Source: Ziziphus jujuba (taxonomy: Eukaryota > Streptophyta > Magnoliopsida > Rosales > Rhamnaceae). Taken from it: a stretch of 64,000 nt of DNA. The position numbers and the translations under genes are program-made. The stretch spans positions 6,397,501-6,461,500 of the forward strand of contig NC_083379.1 of the NCBI RefSeq assembly GCF_031755915.1, in the 5' to 3' direction. This document shows, piece after piece, positions 53,450-64,000 of the stretch. Under the pieces are notes generated by a model, which saw only the letters and a program-made list of their open reading frames with translations, made no database searches and had not been told where the DNA came from. Each line of letters begins with the position of its first letter. The stretch's first letter is position 1.

Positions 53450-54303
53450 CTTGCCTTCCTAGTTTTTCTTTGTCAGATAATATTTTCTATCAACTTTTTT
53501 GAGGCTGATTGTGTTAACTGTCTTCTTCTTTCAGCATGTAGTATCTTTGTCCTTGTTTGTATCTTGTGCCAAAGTTACCATGACAAACTATCATTCACAT
53601 TCTAGGTATTGTGGGATTTTAGATTTGAATGCTAAATATCGGTTTCTTTTGTCTGTAATACCTATTTTTCCTTCTTTATTGTTACTGTCATTTATTTATT
53701 TCTGCTGGGAACTTGAATGTAAAGTTGAACTCCCATGAGCCGAGAATACATTGTTTCTTTTGTTGGATAAAATGAGAGGAGACTACTATGCTGACTAAAT
53801 TAACCATGTGTTTCACCTATTATGCTCGCGGAGTCTGATAATTAATATATAAGTCTGTGTTACTCTGTTACTCTTTTTATGACCATGACTAATATATAAG
53901 TAGCAGCATGGTCGTATTAAAGGTTCGAATGCTACAGAACAAAATCAATGGCGGGCTTTTAAAATTGTGATTAACCATTTTCCAGTAGGTGGTCTGCAGT
54001 CTTGGTTTGTTTATTGTCTGCAATATGAAAATATGGATTGTTAATTACTTAGGGATTACATGGGTAAAATGTCACCCTTTAATAATTGGCCATGGCCCTT
54101 AACTCTTGTGCTTGATTGAATTTTATTCCATTAAAAGGGAAATTTTTTTAAATCCATCGGGAAGCCAATCCAGACTTGTTTGTTTACACAAACCCATGTT
54201 TTATTTTTTTTGGGTGGAAGATAAAATCTTTGAACTTATTTTGTTTGATACGTACATAGGTGGATCTCTATAAGTTATTTATTTTTTGACTTGTAATTCT
54301 ACG

Positions 54304-54395
54304 TAGTAAAATACCATTATGTTTTTAGGCCATTAGTGCATTGCTTATTACTTAGTAAAATACCATTATGTTTTTAGGCCATTAGTGCATTGCTT
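54304..54395. repeat. Two-copy tandem duplication, period 49 bp
   Basis: A 43-nt unit (TAGTAAAATACCATTATG ... AGTGCATTGCTT) occurs at 54304-54346 and 54353-54395 without visible differences, indicating a recent event. Confidence 0.9.
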
Positions 54396-54859
54396 TGTTG
54401 CAAAACTAATCATTAACTTCTAAGAGAAAAATATAAACTAATCATTGAATTGTAGAATGAGCCACTGACGCGTACGAATGAAAGTGGGAAGTACAACTTA
54501 ATTAGTCACGGTGATTTTTCTCCCTTTCATTTCGATTACATCGTTTTCACACCTAAAAAAAATCACCTACCACGAACAAATGGATTGGGTTAAACTATGT
54601 AGTACATATGGTTACTCATAACCCTTCCCCCAATTAAATTTCATTAGGAGCGATAATGGCATACAAAATCGATAAGTTATACATTATGCCCTGTCAGAGC
54701 CATTTTCATTTGAGAGAAAGAGAGATGTATGAAGACATAACATATCTTATCTTTATTTTGCTGTAGAAAAGAATGGCTTTAGGAGAATATTAAATAACTC
54801 TTTAATTTGAATTTCATCTTCATTTTTATACCATAGGAAACTTCCGTAACTGCTCCTTA

Positions 54860-54899
<40 letters not shown>

Positions 54900-56850
54900 T
54901 TTTAAAAAAAGAAGGAAAAAGAAAGTTAGATGTTTGGTAAACTAATAGCAAGTCAAATAAAAGTTACAAGTAATCTGATACCTTGTTTTGTTTAAGAATT
55001 TTATGTTTATACATGTTGACGAGCATAAAAGTGTATTGCAAAAAAGGGCCGGAAAAAAAAAAAAAAAAGAAAGAAAGAAAAGGAAGAATAAGATTAATAC
55101 ACAATATAATAGTATAGAAATAAAAAAATAAAATCATCACTCATTCTCAAAGCACAAAGTTCTCAACCATTACTAACTTCGGAATTATAGTCACATAGAT
55201 ATGTATTCCTCTTCATGGCCACATCCAAAGCCCTATACTATATATGCATATGCAAATGTTAGCTGTTTCTCTTACAATAAAAAAGACCATACTCCTTGTC
55301 GGGCACTTTGGTCCTTGATCAATACATATTAACTATAAGCCACGCACAAACATGGATTTTCGTCCCAATTCACCAACAAAATGTTTGTCAGCTCTCATTC
55401 TATCCAAATCTTGCCCAAAATCAGTGTCCCTCATATATTATAAAAACCTCTAATTTGCATATTACTTAGCATGAATCTCGACGTTGTAAAGGAGGCCATA
55501 TATGCTTTCGTATGTGCTCTCAACTAAATTTCCAAGAATGAAAGAAAGTAGCTTTTCAAATGTCACTAGAAATATTTCCAATCTAGTGGCAAAATCATTT
55601 TAAAAACAATGGTTCTTTTAAAAACAATGGTTCTGAATTTAAATTTCTACACCTTAAATAATTTTTATTTAAACTAGAAACAGTAATTAACACAATTCAC
55701 ATGGGAAAATAAAAGGTATTATTATTATTATTATATTCAAACAAGAGTTTGGTAATAAAATATTCACAAAATGGAGGCCTATCTTCCTCCCTGCATCTGT
55801 GGCCCAGATTCTGTAAAGCTGAGTGACCAACATGGACAGGACGGTAACCACAGCTACAGGCACTGGCAGAGAAAGACGCAGTGGAGATTTAAATTTAGCG
55901 AATCCAAACAGAGCTGTACGTACTTCCACTATCTACTTTGATAAAGAACATGAAAAAGTGGAAATGTACATTTTCCTATATCCAAAAAAAGAAAGATATT
56001 GTTTCGTATAGAGCGAGCTAATTGAAAAATTTATCATATTGTTTCGCAAAATATTAAGCATGCTTGCTTATCGAACATTTTTTTTTTTTTTTTTTTTTGG
56101 CTTATCAAACATCTATATGCTTGGTCAATGGACATTTAACATTTTCATGATAACATTAGTCATGAAATGCCCCATCAATCTTTAATTAATTACTTTGCTC
56201 AGAGGCTTTTCAACTAACTGTACGTTATACATGTACATATATACATTTCCATATATATATATATATGTATATATATAAACATATGTACATGTATATAAAA
56301 TTTGTGTGTATATTTACATGCTATATATATACACGGATGAGAAAGATTTATCTTGATAATGGAGATCGGAGAGAGTACGTACCAATTAAGAAGCTAGTGA
56401 TGCTTCATCAATTTTTTTTTTTTTGGGGGTGAATAGCTAGTGATGTTATATCAGTATGCATTAAATATGGAAATATTTAATCACGTGTGGTACTATCAAT
56501 ATAATCATCTCGTCACATCACGTGTGTACCAAAAAGCTTCCAAAAATTTGAAGAGCCATTGATAGTGATGTGATTGTAATGCTGATATTCATGTAATTGT
56601 AATGCCTAAAAAATATCCTCACCAACACACACGCACATACACAACAATTTTCCAATGCGGATTCACCTTCCAAAAAAATAAAATAAAGACAAGATAAAAA
56701 AGCAGAAGAGAATTTTCCAATTATTGAAATGCGGATGTCATTTAGATAATGGTTTTCAAAACGAAATTACTGTTTAAAATGCTAATACTGATGATTTTTT
56801 TGGCCAAAATCATTTTTCATTTTTATAAAATATGGATACAATTATAACAT

Positions 56851-57138
56851 ACACACTTTGAAGAATGAATATGCAAATAACGAGGAAAGGGGGTTAAAGT
56901 GTCTTAAGAACTTCTACTGCCCAAATATATATATATATATATTATAAGGTACGCACTTTGAAAAATGAATTTACGAATGCTAATGAAAGGGGAGTGTCGG
57001 AAGCACTTCCACTGCCCAAAAATCCTCACCAATATATATATATATATATTATATAGTTATAACGTTCGCACTTTGAAGAATGAATTTACGAATACTGAGG
57101 AAAGGGGGTTAAAGTGTCCGAAGCACTTCCACTGCCCC
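56851..57138. repeat. Three-copy minisatellite, unit about 70 bp plus AT spacers
   Basis: A unit starting near GCACTTTGAAGAATGAAT and ending CACTTCCACTGCCC occurs at about 56851-56922, 56951-57017 and 57065-57138. Spacers of 28-48 bp each contain a (TA)n run. The first and third copies share GAGGAAAGGGGGTTAAAGTG. Short ORFs here are by-products of the repeat. Confidence 0.85.
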
Positions 57139-57795
57139 ACTGCCACCGTTGATTCATTTGGGAATTACAAATTGGAATAATAATATTGGAGCTTGGGCGT
57201 TGGCTAAGCACTGCGAGTGCTACCACCAATATACCATTTCTATCCCACAAGATGGATGCAGCGCATGCTACAACTTGACAAAAGACCACGCGGTTTTTAC
57301 GCATTGTAAAACACGTTACACCCCACTTCTCTATGTATATTAATTTCTTTTTATATATCATACATGTGCATCTATACGTAACTACTAAATATATATATAT
57401 ATATATGTAGGTACATGTCCTTCCAAAATCCCTGTGTGAATCTGTAATGTCCATGGAATGGAAGAGAATATATTGACAATGGAGTTGCCAGAAATGAATG
57501 ACCAGTACTACTGCTTCTAGATATCTCCCTCTCTATATATATATTGGGCGCTAATGCATGAGCGCCACTTTCTATGGTGCCACTCTCTAATGCCTGACCT
57601 GCACCACCACACATACACATGTACCCGTTCTTTTCTTTTTTCTTTTTATTATCTTTTTGACGGTGGAAAAAAAACCTTTTACCACAAAAGAAAATTAAAT
57701 AAAACCTATTAGATTTTCAGAAGATAGAGATCATTGATGGTGATATTCCCTCCATTCAAAGCTATCGCAAAGGGGGCCCCGAATATTCCATGTAA

Positions 57796-57827
<32 letters not shown>

Positions 57828-57902
57828 TATATATAACATGCTTTTTTGATTTATTAGAACTATATATTATATGAATAGCACTAGCTCCAAATTTACAAAA
57901 TA

Positions 57903-57904
57903 TC

Positions 57905-57949
<45 letters not shown>
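57903..57949. repeat. Compound (AT)n(GT)n microsatellite
   Basis: An AT run passes directly into about 14 GT units (57922-57949). The alternating purine-pyrimidine sequence is of the type that can adopt Z-DNA. Confidence 0.9.
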
Positions 57950-60900
57950 ATCTTACCGTGAGATTTGAATACATGTATAAGATGTATAAAGTTGTCGTAT
58001 TGGCATCTGAGAGACGTGCACAAAATAAAAGGGATGCTATAGGAGGCTTATGGGCCAATGGGAGCAGCTAGCATGAATGCCATGGGATCCACGTACATAG
58101 GCGTAGCTACTCTAACAAAATAATTATTTTTTCACAAAAAAATTAAGAATTTGAATTTTCTAAACCAACAAACCATTGGTCCCTCTTTTTTACCTTTCAT
58201 TATATGCCATCTGTAATCCAAATTTTTAAAAATGAGTGAAAGCATTAATTTCCCTAAATATTCCATTGAGTTTCACCATTAATTTGCTTTAATTAATTTT
58301 TGTCTGTGTATTTTGCGTGTGTTCAAATATATTGGTCAAGATCGCCCTGTAGACCACTTAATTAACTAACTAATATGCCTCCCTTTCTTATTTTGCATGG
58401 ATTATTAATTTGAATTGACGGCCGGGACAGGTGTAATAGTTTAATTGATTAATGAGTTGATTAAATTGAATATGAGTATGAACTGCATAAATGCATTAGA
58501 ACCACGACAATTAATATGTAACACATGGAGCATTTATATATATATATTCATATCGACCCAAAAGTGGGGCAACCTACATGTGCATATATATATATGGATC
58601 ATATATAACAATGATTCCTTAAGTGGCAAAGAGTTTGATTCCTGTATAACTTTCAGAACTATATTTCACACACACGCACACACATATATAGTTGATCTCA
58701 TGATAATTTATTTATTAAATTTTAGACAGAGACTTATGGTGATTTTATTTTATTTGAATCACTTAATTTCTCAATTATTTATTAACGAGCATACTATCAC
58801 ATTAGTTGGTGTTCAAATTTTAGCAAATTTCATAGTTTTAAAATACTGTAAATATAAATTTACATTAAAATGCTTTTTTTTTATTATTATTTTTTTTAAC
58901 TCATATGGGTAAATCATTAAAGCAAGTTATTTCAATATTGTAATATACAAGTTGTTTGTAATATACAGCATTTATATATATATATATATAATGGTTCTAT
59001 CTAAATTTTCGCCCACCTAATGAGGGGAGGGGGGAATAAAATCTCAAATTTCTCCTCCTAATATATATTCAGTTGAGCCGACGTACTTCTCTCTTTCCCT
59101 ATCTAAATTATAAGGTTTAAACCCTCTAAAATGTCCCAAAATGAATAGAAGTACTCGATCGTATTTGGTTTTGGGCCAATTGGCTTTTAGAATATCTCTC
59201 AAGCTATATTAACAGCTGAGGGTGAATCCAACTTTCTGAAAACAGATGCTTTGAAACTGTTTGTTTGAATGCTGAAAGGCATAAGATTTACTTGCTTTTT
59301 TCAAAAAATAAAGATTTAGATGCTTTTTTAAAATAAGATTTAGTTAAATGATAGTATGAGAAACTTTTAAACTTCCTTCATAAGCTTTATCTAAAAAAAA
59401 AAAAAAAAATTCCTTCATAAGCTGTAAAAAAACAATTTGAACTTGAGTTTCTTCATAAACAACTTTTTTTCAATTGCTGTGGGAATACAAAAATATTCTT
59501 TAAACACTACGAACTACACCACACCACTCGTGTGATCATGATAAAAAGGCAGTTTCGCAAAGCAAGGTCGACGTGCTTTTTCAAACGGCCCAAAGGTAAT
59601 GCGAAAGGACACTTCATATAGTGATCAAGTTTCCAAGCTCATATGATCATCAAAGCAAATAAAGCCAGCTGCAAACTGGTATATATAATTTTGATGTGCA
59701 TACAACATACTCTAATTCATATAGATAATTATATGTTCACATATTTTTAAGAAATTAACTTGATCATTTGTAGTCCATATCCAATAGGTCCAAAACAGTG
59801 CATGGTAATTTGGAAATGTGAAGACATTTTAAACATGATCTATATATATACGGTGCGTATGTAATCATATACACCCTCCCCTAGTAGAAACACATAATTA
59901 AGCTTGCACATTCATTGCGAAAAAGGACCACAAGGCAAAGTTTGGCTCTATTAGTGAGAAAGACCATTCGACTTTCCTTGGTCCTTACCCTAAGATCGGA
60001 TGAAGATATTGAATTCCAAGTAATCTTGTCTTGTCTCCACGTAGGGAAAACTAGAAAATAAAAATGGATTTTGAAGTGGAATGTCAGACTCATTATTTGA
60101 TTAATTACTAAAAAAAGTTAATATATACAAGGCTTAAAAAGTCAAAAAAGAGGGCCATTTCTCTCTCTTTTAAATCTGAAACTCCAAATGCCCTTTGATA
60201 ACATATTTAAAAAATAAAAAATAATTTTTTTTTTAATATAACTGAAAACCCTAATGAAAAATAGCGAAATGGGATGTCTAATCCTGCATATATATATATA
60301 TATGTGTCAATAAGTGATAGGACGTTTAAGGATAAATTACATATATATATACCCCTTAAAAAAATATTCTGCTATAACAGTACACCTTAGCCCACGTTGA
60401 TATGAGTCTAAGTAAAGGGGATAAGTACGATTTGCAACCACTAGCAAAGGAAAGGGGTGTGGACCATGAAAATATGCCTCATCACATGAGATGACCGAAT
60501 AAAAAGCCACATTGAGGGCTGAGAATACTAGTTGCTGCCGGCCTTGATTTGGTCGCACCAAATTGCCTCTGAAACCATAAGCTAGAAAAAAAGCATATCA
60601 TATCAAAGAATCAACTCCTGCTTGACGGCAATGTGATGAGTTTTTATGTGGTTTTGGTCCCCGGTGTCCTCGATTCATTTACTACTACTTAATGGGTCGT
60701 GCTGGCCAATTATCACTTTGTGGTGGGGAACATATTTCGCATCCTTTTCATTTTCCATCACATTTACTAATTCCTATCTGCTAACAATTTAATATATATA
60801 TCACATACATAATAACTCGTGTATATATTTATATGCACATGTATTTTATCTGTTTGTTTGCATTAGGGTATGTTTGTCAGAATCCATACATAGATTTTTA

Positions 60901-61182
60901 TATATGTATCTTTGATTCCCTACTTTAGATAAAATATAAGCATAATATAACTATGTGTATGTGGTAATTACTATGACAAGTAATGTATTCGGTTATTTAT
61001 TTATTTATTTCTTTTTTATTTTTACAATGGAAGTTGGGAATTCAAATTAAACATCATTGCAGGGAGAATTTTTAAGGTTTTGAATCACTTAATTGTAGTT
61101 AACATGGTATATTCTCTGGTGTTAATATTACAAATAACCTATATACGGTAAAGTGACTTAGATAAGCATGCATGGTTTTTTT

Positions 61183-62308
61183 TAGGGGTGGGCACGGATT
61201 GGGTTGGTTTGGTTTTGGATCGAAATACAACCCAATCCATACATATCGGTTTTTTTAATTTACAATTTAAACCAAACCATTAAAGTATTAAATCCAAACC
61301 AAACCAAACCATTTATGATCGGTTTGGTTTGGATTGGTTGATCGGTTTGAAACTTATTAATTTATAAATATATAATACAAATAAAAAAATTTTCAAATAT
61401 AAAATATAAATAATAAATTATAATTATCCAAACATAAAATACAATTAGAATAATACAACATAGTCTACAATGGCAAATAAAGAAGAAAATGTAGCAAATG
61501 ATATATATCATGCACTTATTAAATAGCTAACATTAATGTCATCATTTCACTCTTATAAAATCAAATTAAAATTGTTAGAAAAAATAATGTAAAATAATAC
61601 ATTCGTCAAAATTCATTCACTCAAGAATCAATACATAATTCTTTTTTTTTTTTTAACTTTAAAACTTTGGTAAATCATAAGTCAATCAACGTTGACAGAT
61701 TCACTAATTTTAGTTGATTATGTAAGCTCTACAAAGATCAAAACAATAAAATTAACAATAAATTATATTTAAACATTTATATATATATATATATATATAT
61801 AAGTAACAATTGGATACAATATATGTAGATATATATATGATGGGGATGTAAAAAAAATATATATATTATGGTGATGGTGATGGACTGATGGTGGGCGGCA
61901 ACAAAGGTAAATGTTTAGTTTAGCATTATAACTAACAATTTGATTTAGGATTTGGGATATGGGAATGTAAAAGAAAAAAAATATATATATATATATTAAA
62001 AATCAATATATAAAAATGGAAAAAAAAATTAAAAACTAATATATAAAAATGAAAAAAATATTCTAAAATTAATATATAAAAATGAAAAAAATAAAAAATA
62101 TATAATTTTTTAGTTATATAATATATTATTTGGATTGGATTGGATTGGATTGGATTTATATTTCCAATCCATAACCAATCCAATCCATACAATTTATAAT
62201 ATTTTGAACACAATCCAATCCAATTGTTGTAAAAATCCAATCCAAACCGTTAAAAATGAATTGGATTGGACGGATTGAACGGGTTGGATTGGATTTTACC
62301 CACCCCTA
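61183..62308. mobile_element. hAT-type non-autonomous element, copy 2 (1,126 bp)
   Basis: The element begins TAGGGGTGGGCACGG and ends TTTTACCCACCCCTA, giving clear terminal inverted repeats. The flanking 8-mers GTTTTTTT (61175-61182) and ATTTTTTT (62309-62316) match at 7 of 8 positions, consistent with an aged hAT duplication in a T-run. It is closely similar to the element at 28014-28770 through both halves but carries roughly 300 extra bp in the middle (about 61632-61945). It is non-coding; the ORF at 61932-62240 (-) is low-complexity. Confidence 0.85.
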
Positions 62309-63263
62309 ATTTTTTTGACTTTTTCTGCAATTTATGTGTGGATACGATTAATTTCATTTCGTGGGGCAATTAAGCGGGTATTTATTTATTTATTTATTTT
62401 CCTTTTTTGGCCAACACTTGAGATGGTATCTAGCTAACTCATCAACGTACGTTTACTGGAGGCAAATCAGGCTTCGTGTACTCATGTAAAATTCACAAAT
62501 TTACTTGTTCCTTTTTTTAACTTAATTTTTTATTTTTTTATTACAACTCAAGAAAAAAAGGGATTTGCATCCAAATTGAGGTTTAATTTTCTGAAATTGT
62601 TTAACTAGTAGATCAAAATTATAAAAGAATACACAAATGTTTGATTATTTGGTCCAAAATGTATGTAAATCCACCATTTGGTACAACACAGTTTATGATT
62701 CATACATCAAGATTCCTTACATGAAAAGTAAAATATTGTTAATCATTAGTAGTCGTATGCGTAGAAGTGTTGAAGTGAACAAACTATTCTTGTCGGATTA
62801 TCTCCTATAAATTTGTTTAAAACCGTAGTGTTTTGACAAAATATACATAATATAATTACAAGTTCGACCAAAACACATGTTTAGAGCTTTATTAATTGTT
62901 TCCTACTTTTGACTTGTTGGTGTATGCTTTTATGTTGGGGAATGGAGGCTGATCATACCATGGTGTTCTTTATATCAGCTAGGATTGATTCGTTTTTAAC
63001 TTGTTCTTTCTTGCTGCTTCCATAGGGAAAAAAAAAAAAGAAAAAAGAAAAAAAGAAAGAAAGAACAATCTCATCTGGTTAGATATTTCATAATCTTGAA
63101 AAAAAAAAAGTAAACTCATTAACATATATGAATTAAAGAAGTTTCAATTTTACACTCAAATCAAAAGCTTCATAGCTATCTTGAAGTTAATAATTAACAA
63201 TGATGATATCTCAAATTTGACTAGATATTAATCGGCTTTTTTTTTTTTTTTCCCCCTCTCTCT

Positions 63264-63305
<42 letters not shown>

Positions 63306-64000
63306 ACTAGATATTGATACGCTTTTTTTTTTTTCTCTTTTATATATATATATATATATATATTTATATCTAACAACATTTTTATTTTTTAATATTTTTT
63401 CTAAAACAATATTAATAAAAAATATAACTATATTATGAATCTAGCTAGATATGTTTGTCTTGACATAATGTACATATATTTATATTAACTTCATTGCAAA
63501 TATTTAGAAGGATTTTGTTATAAATTATTCCTATTTATCTATCTTATAAAAAGAAAAATAAATTTTAATAAACAATCATGATTTTTTTAGGATATAAAAA
63601 TAAATGAGTCACTTGAGTCTTTTCTATAAATTGTTGAGCTATCTAAATCTAATATCTTAAACTACTTGAGCCGAGATTAATATAGTATGATACAGTGCTC
63701 TCATTGTCAAAAAATAAATAGTGACCCCACCAACCAAGATAAATATAAGAAAAAAAAAATTACATTACAAATTTGCAATATAAACCTCTGGCTTACTGAT
63801 AAATAAAAGAAGTACAATGATTACCAAAACGGAAAAAAAAAAAAAAAGAAGTACAATGTTTTTAATTTTTATTCCTTTTTTGGTTTTTGGTACTTTATTG
63901 GTGGGGGCGCGGGTTTGAACTAGGACAAACTTGTTAAGCTGGACGGCCTAACACACATCGAAATGTGTGTGTATGTGCATGTTATATAAAGAAATTAAAG

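Larger units (their letters stand above)
53450..64000. other. Gene-poor region, repeats only
   Basis: No protein-coding gene could be supported downstream of PFD6. ORFs are short and mostly AT-microsatellite derived. Apart from the separately listed duplication, minisatellite and hAT element, it contains many AT microsatellites (about 54865-54890, 57801-57826, 61775-61800, 63266-63302, 63340-63362). The ORF at 55687-55929 (-) has a hydrophobic stretch but no recognised family. Confidence 0.6.

Noticed and set aside
53915..53945. tRNA-like B-box word (GGTTCGAATGC)
   Set aside because: No A box or cloverleaf can be built around it. A similar GGGTTTGAAC near 63910 also lacks a tRNA fold.
55687..55929. 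80-aa ORF on - with hydrophobic stretch (PVAVVTVLSMLVTQLY)
   Set aside because: No recognised family, no promoter or splice context, and the end is AT-repeat sequence; it cannot be supported as a gene.
57149..57454. Overlapping ORFs on both strands next to the minisatellite
   Set aside because: Partly built from the repeat and AT runs; no conserved motif seen on either strand.

Overview
This is nuclear DNA from a flowering plant, most likely a rosid-type eudicot. The evidence is AT-rich intergenic DNA full of AT and GA microsatellites, spliced genes with plant-type products (sterol C22-desaturase CYP710A, DUF642 cell-wall protein, plastid MraY), telo-box and site II promoter motifs at housekeeping genes, and plant LINE, LTR and hAT-type insertions. 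No bacterial, organellar or viral segment was recognised.

Nine protein-coding genes can be reconstructed to exact exon boundaries. In order: cytochrome b561-domain protein (+, 3236-5019); cytosolic 60S ribosomal protein L18a/eL20 (-, 5990-8061); the membrane protein called '60S ribosomal protein L18a-like' (-, 8988-12752); intronless CYP710A (-, 16663-18174); cytosolic 40S ribosomal protein S14/uS11 (-, 24605-27080); plastid-type phospho-N-acetylmuramoyl-pentapeptide transferase MraY (-, 29225-33100); La-related protein 6 (-, 34294-39929); a DUF642 cell-wall protein with a possible GPI tail (-, 41077-46154); prefoldin subunit 6 (+, 50632-53449). Exon phases join without a frame break in every gene, and the deduced lengths (268, 178, 156, 503, 150, 501, 370, 396 and 130 aa) look normal for families whose usual length I know.

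The 46-50 kb gap between the divergent DUF642 and prefoldin genes holds a nested transposon: a 5'-truncated LINE fragment with zf-RVT and RNase H regions, interrupted by a 1,140-bp solo LTR with a perfect 5-bp target duplication, and by a 406-bp MITE at its 3' end. Two copies of one hAT-like non-autonomous element lie at 28.0-28.8 kb and 61.2-62.3 kb. From 53.5 kb to the end no gene was recognised, only repeats, including a three-copy minisatellite.

The genes do not form a pathway; they are a conserved neighbourhood. From memory, the content matches Arabidopsis blocks now split over several chromosomes: RPL18a/L18a-like/DUF642/prefoldin 6, RPL18a/CYP710A/DUF642, and b561/MraY. The most unusual gene-structure signal is that up to five of the 37 coding introns use a GC rather than a GT donor. 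I found no clearly new biological system; the best leads are the GC-AG introns, the L18a/L18a-like adjacency and the nested insertion.
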